DNA from: Actinomycetes bacterium
Lineage (GTDB): Bacteria > Actinomycetota > Actinomycetes > Mycobacteriales > Mycobacteriaceae
Assembly (NCBI GenBank): GCA_023461275.1
Contig: JAEYMI010000014.1
Location: 109,485 to 173,484, forward strand
Reading direction: 5' to 3'
Length of the DNA stretch: 64,000 nt
This document shows, one piece after another, positions 7,044 to 15,427 of this stretch. The stretch's first letter is position 1. Each line of letters begins with the position of its first letter. A program made the translations under genes and the position numbers. The notes beneath the pieces were generated by a model. It searched no databases. It was not told where the DNA came from and saw only the letters and a list, made by a program, of their open reading frames with translations.

Positions 7044-8711
7044 TCAATTGCCGATCACACCACCGGAATTCTGCAGCAGGTCGTCGGGAACCTTTGTGCC
7101 GGAACGGATATGGGCGAAGAACTCTTCGGTGTTGTCACCGACGATGAGTGAGTCGCCGTCGTCGGTGTATTCGTCGCCGCCGTTGGGTGTGGTGGTGGTG
7201 ATCGGGTCGCTGCGCAGTGCGAACGCCAATCCGGCCAGATTCCAGATGTGGTCGCCGGTGTCGACGGTGAGCGCATCGACCGCACCGTTGACGAACGGGA
7301 ACAGCCGGAACGGATTGAGCACAACCGCGGGGCTCGTCGCCTCGGACATCAAGGCGCTGAGGAACTTACGCTGATTGACCACCCGCTCGAGGTCGGCGTT
7401 GGGGAAGGCGCGGGTACGCACCAGGCCGAGCGCCTGCTTGCCGTTGAGGTGCTGGCAGCCCTTGGGCAGGCGCAGGCCGGCCTTCGGGTCGTTCAGCGGT
7501 TGGTCGATGCAGATGTCGATGCCGCCGACCGAGTCGACGAGGCGGTCGAAGCCACCGAAGCCGATCTCGCCGTAGTGGTCGATGCGCACCTTGGTGAGGT
7601 TTTCGACCGTCTGCACCAGCAGCTGCGGTCCGCCGATGCTGAACGCCGCGTTGATCTTATGGCTGCCCTGCCCGGGAATGGGCACGTACAGATCGCGCGG
7701 GATGGAGATGATCATCGCCTTACCGCTGGGCGGCTTGTGCACCAGCATGATGGTGTCGGTGCGGGCGCCGTCGCTGTCGCCGGTGGCCAGGTCGTCCTTC
7801 TGCTGCTGGGACAGATCCGCGCGCGAATCGGTGCCGACGATGAGCCAGTTGGTGCCCGGGGTGTTCGCCGGGCGTCCGGCATACGACGTCAGCGCGTCGA
7901 CGCGGTGCAGCTTGCCGTCGTAGTAGAACATCAGACCGATCGAGCCGACGACGATCACCAGCAACAGCACCATCGTGATGCGGCCGGCCCGCATGACACG
8001 CCGACGCGCAGAGGGTTTCGGGCGAGCCGACTTGGTTCGCTCCCTGCTGCTGGATTTGCCCAGCGAGGGCGTGCGCAGGGAAGGCTTGCGCAGCGACCGG
8101 CGTGGCGGTGAGCTCGCGTCCGGGGTCTGGTCGGGGTCGGCACGTTCGGGCTTCTGAGTCGGCGCGTAGCCGGCAGCACCCTGCGATCGCCGCGCCCGAT
8201 CACCGAGGCGGTCACCGGCCCGGTCGCGGGGCTTCGGCTGATCCCCGGGCTGGTCTCCGTGCGGTCGGTCCCCGGGCGATTGCGACCACGCCTGCGGCGG
8301 CTGGTACCCGCCCCGCTCGCCGGTGCCCCTCAAACCATCGCCCCTCGAACCATCGCGGCGCGAACCCCCGAGATGCTCGGTCGGCGGCTCGGGGCGCGCA
8401 GCACGTTGGTCCCGGGTACGGGGCTGATGATGCGGCGGTGGTACCCGGCGTCGGCTCTGGGGCGGTGCGGCCGGCGGTACCGGAGGTGCAGGCGCGCGCC
8501 GCGGATTCTGCGGCGGCGGCATCCGGCGGGTGCCGGGCTGCTGGGCTGCCGGCTGGTGGTTTGCGGGCTGGTGATTCGCCGGCTGGTGGGATGTGGGCTG
8601 TTGCGACGGCGGCTGGTGGGATCCCGGCTGGGGGACGGGTCGTCGAGGCGGACGGCCGCCACCCGCGGGGGTGCCACGCCGCCGCAGGTAGGGAGGCTCC
8701 GGCTCGTTCAT
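7044..8711 (-). CDS. LytR-CpsA-Psr (LCP) family protein with long Pro/Arg-rich cytosolic head
   Basis: 555 residues from ATG 8711 (MNEPEPP); the open frame continues upstream but that part is antisense to the CPBP gene. The first about 230 residues are low-complexity, with HQPANHQPA repeats. A single membrane segment follows (ITMVLLLVIVVGSIGLMFYY), then an extracellular LCP domain with the conserved segments RADL...DTIMLV, ISIPRDLYV and the Arg/Asp-rich RTRAFPNADLERVVNQRKF. LCP enzymes transfer undecaprenyl- or decaprenyl-linked glycopolymers to peptidoglycan; in this group that means arabinogalactan. The position matches Rv3840. Confidence 0.88.
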   Translation of the reverse strand: MNEPEPPYLRRRGTPAGGGRPPRRPVPQPGSHQPPSQQPTSHQPANHQPANHQPAAQQPGTRRMPPPQNPRRAPAPPVPPAAPPQSRRRVPPPHHQPRTRDQRAARPEPPTEHLGGSRRDGSRGDGLRGTGERGGYQPPQAWSQSPGDRPHGDQPGDQPKPRDRAGDRLGDRARRSQGAAGYAPTQKPERADPDQTPDASSPPRRSLRKPSLRTPSLGKSSSRERTKSARPKPSARRRVMRAGRITMVLLLVIVVGSIGLMFYYDGKLHRVDALTSYAGRPANTPGTNWLIVGTDSRADLSQQQKDDLATGDSDGARTDTIMLVHKPPSGKAMIISIPRDLYVPIPGQGSHKINAAFSIGGPQLLVQTVENLTKVRIDHYGEIGFGGFDRLVDSVGGIDICIDQPLNDPKAGLRLPKGCQHLNGKQALGLVRTRAFPNADLERVVNQRKFLSALMSEATSPAVVLNPFRLFPFVNGAVDALTVDTGDHIWNLAGLAFALRSDPITTTTPNGGDEYTDDGDSLIVGDNTEEFFAHIRSGTKVPDDLLQNSGGVIGN

Positions 8712-8754
8712 CCCATCAAATGTACGCATGGCGGGGTCTCGTAGGCTGACGGAC

Positions 8755-9564
8755 ATGACGGTTGCGCTGCGGCGCCTGCTGCGTCCGGGCGAGCAACACG
8801 TGGTGGTCGTCGAGACCGACCCGAAGCGCCGGCGGGCACTGGTGGTCGAACTGGTCATCGTCGGCATCCTCACCTTCGCGTTCTCCGCGGTTTCCGCTGC
8901 CCTTGCCCTGATCGAGCTGCAGTTGACGTCGGGCATCGCCGATTCGACGGTCGCGCTCAACCCGAGCCGCTCCGACGTCGGGTGGATCGATGCGTCCCGC
9001 CAGATCATGAGCGCGGTCCGGTTGTTCACGATCGGCGCGCTCGGTGCGTACCTGTTGTGGCTCAGCGGCATCGGGCTGAGCCGGGTGGGGCTGGGTCGGT
9101 GGTCGCCACGCGTCGACGTTCCGTCGGGTCTGCTGTTGGCCGCGGTGATCGGACTGCCCGGCCTCGGGCTGGTCGCGCTGGCCCGCGCGCTCGGGATGAA
9201 CGCCCATCTGGTGCCCAGTGAGGTCGACGGCGTCTGGTGGCGCTGGCCGGTGCTCATCGCGCTCGCGATCGGCAACGCGGTGGCCGAGGAGCTGGTGGTG
9301 GTCGTCTACTTCATGACGCGACTACGTCAGCTGGGGGCGTCGGAGAACGCATCGCTGCTGGCCACGTCGGTGCTGCGCGGCGGATATCACCTGTATCAAG
9401 GTGTCGGCGCGGGCATCGGGAACATCGTGATGGGCCTGGTCTTCGGCCGCTTCTACCAGCTCACCAATCGGGCGTGGCCACTGGTGATCGGGCACGCGAC
9501 CATCGACGTCGTGGCGTTCGTCGGCTACGCACTGCTGGGCGATCACCTGGGGTGGGTCGGCTGA
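8755..9564 (+). CDS. CPBP-family intramembrane protease
   Basis: 269 residues from ATG 8755 (MTVALRRLL), divergent from the LCP gene. There are about six to eight hydrophobic segments. The CAAX/CPBP motifs are present in order: an EE pair in AVAEELVVVVY, a His in GGYHLYQG, and GHATID near the C-terminus. These residues bind the catalytic metal in this family. Substrates are unknown; bacterial members are linked to bacteriocin maturation, immunity or membrane-protein processing. The 3' end forms part of a 14-bp hairpin. Confidence 0.85.
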   Translation: MTVALRRLLRPGEQHVVVVETDPKRRRALVVELVIVGILTFAFSAVSAALALIELQLTSGIADSTVALNPSRSDVGWIDASRQIMSAVRLFTIGALGAYLLWLSGIGLSRVGLGRWSPRVDVPSGLLLAAVIGLPGLGLVALARALGMNAHLVPSEVDGVWWRWPVLIALAIGNAVAEELVVVVYFMTRLRQLGASENASLLATSVLRGGYHLYQGVGAGIGNIVMGLVFGRFYQLTNRAWPLVIGHATIDVVAFVGYALLGDHLGWVG

Positions 9565-9580
9565 CGCACCCCAGGTGATC
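9541..9580. terminator. Hairpin terminator overlapping the end of the CPBP gene
   Basis: A perfect 14-bp inverted repeat: GATCACCTGGGGTG at 9541-9554 pairs with CACCCCAGGTGATC at 9567-9580 around a 12-base loop that contains the stop codon. There is no T-run, as is common in actinobacteria. It lies between convergent genes and could stop transcription from both sides. Confidence 0.8.
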
Positions 9581-9618
9581 GGAGCGGTGTGGTCTGTATG
9601 AAGAGGTGCGCGGTCGGT

Positions 9619-10374
9619 TCAGTCCGGCAGGCTGTTCATGAACGGGCAGCCCGCCAGGTTGCGCAGGGCTCGGGAGAGTTCGGTGACGTCGTCGACGGGG
9701 TGCGGGAACGGGAGCCGGACGTCGGCGTCGCCGTCGGAGCCCTCGATGCGGAAGCGGATTCCGAAGCGGTCCAGGCCCAGCGGCCGTACCCGGCCACGGC
9801 GCAGGTGACGCGGGAGGCGTCGGGCGAGCTGGCCGACGATGTCGGCGTGGGCGGAGTCGAGGTGGGCGATCCAGTCGCTCTCGTACTCCCAGAACGGGTC
9901 AGGCGCGGCGTCGGCGAGGTCGGCCGCCGAGACCGACGCGGCACCGGAGGCGGTGGCGATGACCGCGGTGTCGACCTGCAGGCGCAACATCGAACTGCCG
10001 TGTCCGATGTCGAGGAGGCCGTCGTCGGGGTGTTCGGTGGCGATCTCGATGGCCAGCTCGCGCTCGAGGTTGGCCGGCACCGGATGCAGCTGCCCGTTGA
10101 GCCAGATCAGTGACCGCACGGGTTCGCGGAGGTCGATCGGTGCGCAGTCGGTGATCTCGAGCATGGCGGGCAGCCCGTCGGCGGCCTCGGTGGCCAGCAT
10201 CATCGGCTCAGAACCGGTGGCCACCAGCACAAACGCCTGGGATTCGAAGAGGTGGACCACGTCGACCGGCGTCGGATCGCTGCCCGCGACGGCGAGCATC
10301 GCGTTGCTGACACGGCGACATGCGGTCGCGACCAGCTCGGCGTCGGACGGACGGTCGGTGAGTGCGCGTGTCAT
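9619..10374 (-). CDS. DUF2470-type, iron-regulated protein (Rv3839-like)
   Basis: 251 residues from ATG 10374 (MTRALTDRP), chosen because GAGGAGAG lies just upstream; an ATG at 10410 would place the start inside the iron-box region. The C-terminal about 85 residues (DRFGIRF...VRLPFPHPVDDVTELSRAL) resemble DUF2470, the dimerisation module of HugZ/HutZ-like heme-utilisation proteins. The N-terminal half looks like a degenerate split-barrel. A heme or iron-linked role is inferred from the domain and from two iron boxes in front. Its M. tuberculosis counterpart Rv3839 is an IdeR target. Confidence 0.78.
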   Translation of the reverse strand: MTRALTDRPSDAELVATACRRVSNAMLAVAGSDPTPVDVVHLFESQAFVLVATGSEPMMLATEAADGLPAMLEITDCAPIDLREPVRSLIWLNGQLHPVPANLERELAIEIATEHPDDGLLDIGHGSSMLRLQVDTAVIATASGAASVSAADLADAAPDPFWEYESDWIAHLDSAHADIVGQLARRLPRHLRRGRVRPLGLDRFGIRFRIEGSDGDADVRLPFPHPVDDVTELSRALRNLAGCPFMNSLPD

Positions 10375-10388
10375 CGTCCCTCGCTCTC

Positions 10389-10429
10389 CTCGGTTAGGTA
10401 GGTCACTCATGTAGGTAACCCTAACCTAA
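10389..10429 (-). promoter_or_regulatory. IdeR iron boxes upstream of the DUF2470 gene
   Basis: 10411-10429 (GTAGGTAACCCTAACCTAA) matches the 19-bp iron-box consensus at 15 positions, with the right half perfect. A second half-site (GGTTAGGTAGG) lies about 20 bp away at 10392-10402. Both sit immediately before the DUF2470 coding start and about 85-125 bp before pheA on the other strand. Confidence 0.75.
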
Positions 10430-10514
10430 GTGCCGGAGGGCTGTACGTCAATTGTTTGTCTGCAGCCCGCGCCGACGACGTCGGAACGCCACCGGCCTCG
10501 ATTAGGCTCGTCAT

Positions 10515-11459
10515 GTGCCTGTGTTCGCCTACTTCGGTCCGGCCGGGACCTTCACCGAGATGGCCCTCGACCGCTTGGTCGAGCGCCTCGTCGACGGTCC
10601 CGTGGCGGCCGAGGACCGGATCGCCGCGGCCAACCCGGCCGCCGCCATCGAGCTGGTCCGCTCCGGGGTCGCCGACTTCGCCTGCGTGCCGATCGAGAGC
10701 TCGCTGGAAGGTTCGGTGCCTGCGACCATGGACGCACTGGTGCCTGCGCTTCCGGGCGCACGCGTCCAGGTGCTGGCCGAGGTCATCCTCGACATCGCGT
10801 TCAGCATCGCCGCGCGCGAGGCGGTCGACTCCGACGAGGTAAGCACCATCGCCGCCTATCCGGTGGCCTCCGCGCAGGTACGGACCAGCGTCGAGAAGCT
10901 CTATCCCGGCGCGCAATTCCTGCTCTCGTCGTCGAATGCCGCTGCCGCGCAGGATGTTCGCGACGGCAAGGCCGATGCCGCAGTCACCACGCCGCTGGCC
11001 GCGCGGATCAATGGGCTGGTGCCGATCGCGGAGAACGTCTCCGACGCGCCCGACGCGGTCACCCGATTCCTCCTGGTGGGCCGCCCGACCACGCCACCGG
11101 CGCGCACCGGCTCCGACCGCACCGCCGTCATCCTCGACCTCGCGGATCAGCCCGGCAGCCTGATGGCCGCGATGAACGAATTCGCCACCCGCGGAGTCGA
11201 TCTCACGCGTATCGAGTCGCGACCGCGGCGAGGTGTGGCCGCGGACCCCTCGGTCGGCAAGTACTGGTTCTTCCTCGACGCGGTCGGTCATATCGACGAC
11301 GACGCGGTGGGTGAGGCGTTGCGCGCACTGTATCGACGTTGTGCGCAGATCGTGTACCTCGGTTCGTGGCCGGCCGATCGGGGTACCGGCACACCGCCAC
11401 CGGATCAGGCCGACAGTTTCGTGTGGTTCGATGCGATCCGCGCGGGAGAGGACGACTGA
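10515..11459 (+). CDS. pheA: Prephenate dehydratase
   Basis: 314 residues with a GTG start at 10515. The N-terminal periplasmic-binding-like catalytic domain has FGPAGTFTE at the start, the CVPIESSLEG segment and the VTRFLLVGR motif (TRF carries the catalytic Thr). A C-terminal ACT domain from about residue 195 (LADQPGSLMAAMNEF) with ESRP binds phenylalanine for feedback control. It converts prephenate to phenylpyruvate in phenylalanine synthesis. It is a stand-alone dehydratase without chorismate mutase, as in other actinobacteria, and matches Rv3838c. Its stop codon overlaps the next start. Confidence 0.94.
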   Translation: MPVFAYFGPAGTFTEMALDRLVERLVDGPVAAEDRIAAANPAAAIELVRSGVADFACVPIESSLEGSVPATMDALVPALPGARVQVLAEVILDIAFSIAAREAVDSDEVSTIAAYPVASAQVRTSVEKLYPGAQFLLSSSNAAAAQDVRDGKADAAVTTPLAARINGLVPIAENVSDAPDAVTRFLLVGRPTTPPARTGSDRTAVILDLADQPGSLMAAMNEFATRGVDLTRIESRPRRGVAADPSVGKYWFFLDAVGHIDDDAVGEALRALYRRCAQIVYLGSWPADRGTGTPPPDQADSFVWFDAIRAGEDD

Positions 11460-12124
11460 TGCCCAGCTTGCACCTGATTCGCCACGGCGAGACAACGTCG
11501 AATGTGATGCGTCGCCTCGACACCGCATTGCCGGGCGCCGGGCTGACCGATTTCGGTGTGCGACAGGGGATTCGGTTCGGATTGCAGCGACCGCTCGTCG
11601 GCTCTGCGGTGTTGGTGCATTCTTTTGCCCGACGTGCGCAGCAAACCGCGGAGCTGATCGGATCGGCCTGGGGTCTGGAGCCGATCGCCGTCGAGGGTGT
11701 GCACGAGGTGCAGGCGGGTGACCTCGAGGACCGCACCGACGACGAGGCGTACCAGGTCTATCTCGACGTCACGCGACGGTGGCACAACGGTGAGCGCGAT
11801 GCCGCGATGCCGGGTGGTGAGTCGTACACGATGCTGCTCGACCGATACCTGCCGGCCGTCGATAACCTTGTGCAGCAGTACATTGCGGGTTCCGGACAGG
11901 ACGTGTACCTGGTCAGCCACGGCACCGCGATCCGGCTCGTTGCAGCCGAATTGGCCTCCGTCGACCGGGATTTCGCGGCCACCACCCACCTGCGCAACAC
12001 CGAGAGCATCGAACTCGAGTACGACAACGGTGTATGGGTCTGCCGCAGTTGGGGTTCCACGCTGCAACCGTCTGCCGAACAGGTTGCCGAGCGGAACCTG
12101 ACCCCGGCCGACCCGATGGGCTGA
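11459..12124 (+). CDS. Histidine phosphatase (phosphoglycerate mutase-like)
   Basis: 221 residues; the ATG at 11459 overlaps the pheA stop (TGATG). The family signature LIRHGET is at residues 6-12 with the phospho-accepting His9. A second catalytic His lies in VYLVSHGTAIR. Branch-2 enzymes include mutases and broad phosphatases. Lack of a full mutase signature and the pairing with pheA suggest a small-molecule phosphatase. It matches Rv3837c. A 72-bp palindrome follows the stop. Confidence 0.85.
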   Translation: MPSLHLIRHGETTSNVMRRLDTALPGAGLTDFGVRQGIRFGLQRPLVGSAVLVHSFARRAQQTAELIGSAWGLEPIAVEGVHEVQAGDLEDRTDDEAYQVYLDVTRRWHNGERDAAMPGGESYTMLLDRYLPAVDNLVQQYIAGSGQDVYLVSHGTAIRLVAAELASVDRDFAATTHLRNTESIELEYDNGVWVCRSWGSTLQPSAEQVAERNLTPADPMG

Positions 12125-12131
12125 CCCGGCG

Positions 12132-12203
12132 CACAGAAACCCCCGTTCTCGCCAGAAACACTGCGCGCGCGGAGTGTTTCTGACGAGAAGTGGGGTTTCT
12201 GTG
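12132..12203. repeat. 72-bp palindromic repeat, copy 1 (between convergent genes)
   Basis: A near-perfect palindrome running from CACAGAAACCCC to GGGGTTTCTGTG. Inner arms CAGAAACACT and AGTGTTTCTG sit around a GC-alternating centre. It lies 8 bp after the phosphatase stop and 17 bp before the hydrolase stop. It would fold into a hairpin of over 30 bp and could act as a bidirectional terminator. Copies 2 and 3 are at 13772 and 25056. Confidence 0.9.
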
Positions 12204-12219
12204 TTGAGGGTTGGGGGAA

Positions 12220-13062
12220 CTAACCCGCCGCGAGCGTCGAGGCGATGATGTCGGCGAGTACGCGGGGTTGGTCAAGGGACACAAAGGTTCTCGCGCCCGG
12301 GACGTCGATGAAGCGGGCGTCGGGGAAGGCGTCGGCGAAGCGTCGGCCGAGTGCGGGTGTGAAACACCGGTCGTCGGAACCCCAGGCGACGGTTACCGGC
12401 ACGGTGACTCGCGACATCCGCGGCGTCACGGCTGCCAGCTCAGAGCGATCGATGCCACGCAGGAAGGCGACGAGGTCGTCGCGGATCCGGGCATCGGTGC
12501 GTAGCGGTTCGAACACCGAGGCGGTGAGGTCGGGGTCCGGGTCGGTGATGAGCAATCCGACGCCGATCGGGGAGTGGCGCAGGGCCTTGATCCGCATTGT
12601 CCGAATGAGTGCCGGTAGCAGCCATGGCTGTCGCATGAGTGCGATGATCAGTCGAAAAGGTTGCGGCGGAAAGACATCAAAGGCATCGCAGTTGGTGAAC
12701 ACCAGCCCGGCAACCAGGTCGGGATCGGCGTCGAGTGCCATTTGGGTGAGTGCGCCACCGGTGTCGTTGGCGATCAGTGTTGCTGTCGAAAGATCAAGAG
12801 CGGCAACAAAATCCCTGATGAGCGCGGCTGCACCACGCGGGCTGCGGTCATGATCGGCTCCCCATGGGATGGTGTGTGAGCCGAGTGGCAGCGTTGGTAG
12901 AACGCAACGGAATCCGGCGTCGGCCAGTAGTTCGGCGACCGGAGTCCACACGCGATTGTCGACGACGATGCCGTGGATGAATAACAGCGGCGGGTGCGGC
13001 GACTCCTCCGGTCCGAGGACGTCGTAGTCGATGGTTCCCGACGGCAATTCGATGGTGGGCAT
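12220..13062 (-). CDS. Alpha/beta-hydrolase with Asp at the nucleophile position
   Basis: 280 residues from ATG 13062 (MPTIELPSG); an upstream ATG at 13098 would overlap the putative operator. Alpha/beta-hydrolase fold with an oxyanion-hole region LLFIHG at about 26-31. The nucleophile elbow reads ANDTGG with Asp100, as in haloalkane dehalogenases and epoxide hydrolases, rather than Ser. An acid segment GSDDRCF is present. The usual C-terminal GHF is replaced by ARTFVSLDQP, so the normal catalytic His is not visible. Substrate is unknown. It is divergent from a TetR gene that probably controls it. Confidence 0.8.
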   Translation of the reverse strand: MPTIELPSGTIDYDVLGPEESPHPPLLFIHGIVVDNRVWTPVAELLADAGFRCVLPTLPLGSHTIPWGADHDRSPRGAAALIRDFVAALDLSTATLIANDTGGALTQMALDADPDLVAGLVFTNCDAFDVFPPQPFRLIIALMRQPWLLPALIRTMRIKALRHSPIGVGLLITDPDPDLTASVFEPLRTDARIRDDLVAFLRGIDRSELAAVTPRMSRVTVPVTVAWGSDDRCFTPALGRRFADAFPDARFIDVPGARTFVSLDQPRVLADIIASTLAAG

Positions 13063-13096
13063 ATCGTCGACGTCCCCTCGGATAGTCTGGATCAGC

Positions 13097-13121
13097 ACTT
13101 ACAGACACTTGGTATGAAAGT
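13097..13121. promoter_or_regulatory. Candidate TetR operator (imperfect 25-bp palindrome)
   Basis: Half-sites ACTTACAGAC (13097-13106) and GTATGAAAGT (13112-13121) are inverted repeats matching at 8 of 10 positions around a 5-bp centre. It lies in the gap between the divergent hydrolase and tetR genes, the usual place for an autoregulating TetR operator. Confidence 0.5.
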
Positions 13122-13135
13122 TACGTACAGACTGC

Positions 13136-13747
13136 ATGAATGTCAATCGTCGAACCCAGACCGAACGCACCGCCGCGACTCGGGCGGCGCTCATCACCGC
13201 CGGTAGGGAGCTGTTCGGGCAGCACGGCTACGCCGGCGTCGGAACCCAGGCCATCGTCGAACGTGCCGGCGTCACCCGTGGAGCGCTCTATCACCAGTTC
13301 GACGACAAGAAAGGCCTGTTCGGGGCCGTCTACGACGAGCTGGAGAAAAATGTCACCGGCCGAATCGGCGTTCAGGTGATCGAGATCGCCGAGTCCGACC
13401 CGCTCGGCGCTCTGAAGGCGGGTGTGCGCGCGTTCATCGAGGCGTTCACCGACCCGTCGATCCATCAGATCGCACTCGTCGACGCGCCTGCGGTGCTCGG
13501 CTGGAGTGAATGGCGCGAACGTGGCGAGAAGTACGGTTTCGCGCTCATCGACGGGCTGCTGCGTGCCGCGATCGACGCGGGTCAGATCGCCGATCAACCG
13601 GTCCGGCCGATCGCTCACGTGGCGGTAGGCGCGCTCGACGAGTCCGCGCTCTACGTTGCCGCCGCGCAGGACAAGGATGCGGCTATCGCGGAGGTGCTGG
13701 TGGTCATGAACCGCATCATCGACGCGTTCCGGATCGACGGAAAGTGA
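13136..13747 (+). CDS. TetR-family transcriptional regulator
   Basis: 203 residues starting MNVNRRTQTE. The TetR_N helix-turn-helix is at about 14-60 (ALITAGRELFGQHGYAGVG, then GVTRGALYHQF). The C-terminal helical ligand domain resembles members with WSEWRERGEKYG in the centre. Expected to be a dimeric repressor relieved by a small ligand. Target: most likely the divergent alpha/beta-hydrolase and itself, through the palindrome between them. Confidence 0.9.
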   Translation: MNVNRRTQTERTAATRAALITAGRELFGQHGYAGVGTQAIVERAGVTRGALYHQFDDKKGLFGAVYDELEKNVTGRIGVQVIEIAESDPLGALKAGVRAFIEAFTDPSIHQIALVDAPAVLGWSEWRERGEKYGFALIDGLLRAAIDAGQIADQPVRPIAHVAVGALDESALYVAAAQDKDAAIAEVLVVMNRIIDAFRIDGK

Positions 13748-13771
13748 AGTCGCCTCCGGCTGCGGCCCGCA

Positions 13772-13843
13772 CACAGAAACCCCCGTTCTCGTCAGAAACA
13801 CTCCACGCGCGCAGTGTTTCTGGCGAGAAGTGGGGTTTCTGTG
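13772..13843. repeat. 72-bp palindromic repeat, copy 2
   Basis: Same element and length as the copy at 12132, differing at only a few positions (for example CGTCAG for CGCCAG in the left arm and CTCC at the centre). It lies between the convergent tetR and zincin genes. Confidence 0.9.
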
Positions 13844-13874
13844 TTGGGGGTTGAGGGGTGCGGGGGTATGAGAC

Positions 13875-14225
13875 TCAACCCCACCCGTTGGCGTGCAGCC
13901 AGGCGTCGTCGATGCCGAAATGGTGTGCGATCTCGTGGATTACGGTGATCGCGACCTCGCGAACCACCTCGTCGCGGTCGCGGCTCATGGCCAGGATGGG
14001 TTCGCGGTAGATGGTGATCGTGTCGGGCAGGAACCCGCCGTATTCATGGTCGCGGGAGGTCAGGGCCACGCCGGAATAGAGTCCGAGGATCGACGGCTCC
14101 TCCTCGTTGTGCGCCTCCACCAGAATCACCACATTGTCGATGGCATCGGTCAGCTCGGACGGGATGGTGTCCAGGGCGTCGGACACCAGACCGTCGAATT
14201 CGTTGTCGGACATCATCACCGGCAT
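13875..14225 (-). CDS. Zincin-like metallopeptidase (Rv3836-like)
   Basis: 116 residues. Small metallopeptidase-family domain with the zinc signature HEIAHHFGID: His97 and His101 with catalytic Glu98, plus Asp106 as probable third ligand. There is no signal peptide. The family is widespread in actinobacteria and biochemically uncharacterised. The start at 14225 has a GGCGGGG ribosome-binding sequence and lies 4 bp after the stop of the septum-formation gene, so the two are co-transcribed. Confidence 0.85.
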   Translation of the reverse strand: MPVMMSDNEFDGLVSDALDTIPSELTDAIDNVVILVEAHNEEEPSILGLYSGVALTSRDHEYGGFLPDTITIYREPILAMSRDRDEVVREVAITVIHEIAHHFGIDDAWLHANGWG

Positions 14226-14229
14226 GTGA

Positions 14230-15354
14230 TCACCCCGCCGGAGCGGGTACCTCCTCGGGATTCGGGGCGATGCCCTGGGGTAGCGGAACCGCTGTCGGCA
14301 ACGCCCGGCCCGGCGGCGCCTGCGGCGGCGGCACCGGCAACTTGCCGTTGATCAGCAGCGTCGAACGCGCATCGCCGACCAGCGTCGCAAAGCCGCCTCG
14401 ATCCGGTAAAGCGATGTAGCACACAACTTTTCGGCTTCCGGCCAGCCAGCTCGGTTCAGACAGAACCGATCCCTGCACATTGAGGGTCGTGGCGTCGAGT
14501 TTCTGTTGACCGCCGACGAAGCGGGCGGCCTGCACTGGACACACCGACTGCAGAAACGAGTTCTGCGTGGCGGTGTCCGGCCACGGCTTCCCCGATACCC
14601 GATCGCCGAATCGTGGTGCGAGGTCGACGATTCCGGTGGTCTGGAAAGCGTGCTTCTCGGTGCAGTTGACCGGGGCGGTCGGGGCCCGGGTCTCGACGTT
14701 GATACCGATGCAGGTACCCGCGGGCCACACCATGGATTGATCCTGATCGGCCACCCGGCCGGTGAACTGTTCGGGCACACCGTCGGCTCCGGTGATCTGC
14801 AGACCGCAACGCAGCTGGCGGGCGCCCTTGTCCCACTGCGCCTGCGACGGGTACATCATGCCGACCGAGAAGCGGCCCTGCGGATCGAGCCGCCCATTGA
14901 GGTAGTTGTTGACGATCACCGGGCACTGCTCGTCGCGGATGGAGTTGAATCGCTCGGAGCCCGGCCATTTGGCCGACTCGCCGAATTCGGCGCCGGGCAG
15001 CACCGCGGTGTCGAGTGGTCCGGCCACCTCGAATCGATGTTGCTGATCGCACGCGACCTTGGTGGGATTGCCGGGTGCGCCCGCGGCCCAATCCAGGCAG
15101 TCGCCGGCCACCGAACGCGTGAACGGGTTCTCGGCGAGCCGTTCGTTCTCGCCGATGTTCGTTCCGCCGACGCTGCCGCTCTCGTCGAAGGCGCCGAGCG
15201 CGAAGGCGATACCTCCGGCGACGATCGCACCGATGATCACCGCGGCCAGCACCACACGCACCGGGTTGGCCAGCAGCGTGGACCGCCAGTGTGCCGATCG
15301 AGTCGGACCCGTGTACCCACCGAGCTCATCGTCAAGCCGTTCGTCGCCGTTCAT
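14230..15354 (-). CDS. Septum-formation family membrane-anchored protein (Rv3835-like)
   Basis: 374 residues from ATG 15354 (MNGDERLDD); a GTG two codons upstream is an alternative. Short cytosolic head, one membrane segment (VVLAAVIIGAIVAGGIAFALGAF, about residues 33-55), then an extracytoplasmic domain. The latter has two repeated halves with conserved Cys (SVAGDCLDW, KVACDQQH, PVNCTEKH, KVVCYIA), typical of the septum formation (Pfam PF13845) family. The C-terminus is Pro-rich. The precise role is unknown. Operon with the zincin downstream. Confidence 0.8.
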   Translation of the reverse strand: MNGDERLDDELGGYTGPTRSAHWRSTLLANPVRVVLAAVIIGAIVAGGIAFALGAFDESGSVGGTNIGENERLAENPFTRSVAGDCLDWAAGAPGNPTKVACDQQHRFEVAGPLDTAVLPGAEFGESAKWPGSERFNSIRDEQCPVIVNNYLNGRLDPQGRFSVGMMYPSQAQWDKGARQLRCGLQITGADGVPEQFTGRVADQDQSMVWPAGTCIGINVETRAPTAPVNCTEKHAFQTTGIVDLAPRFGDRVSGKPWPDTATQNSFLQSVCPVQAARFVGGQQKLDATTLNVQGSVLSEPSWLAGSRKVVCYIALPDRGGFATLVGDARSTLLINGKLPVPPPQAPPGRALPTAVPLPQGIAPNPEEVPAPAG

Positions 15355-15427
15355 TCGCACCGCCCTTCATCTGCTCACCCATCATGCCTGGTGCCGTGAT
15401 GGGCATCTCGTACCTACACTCGCGGAG

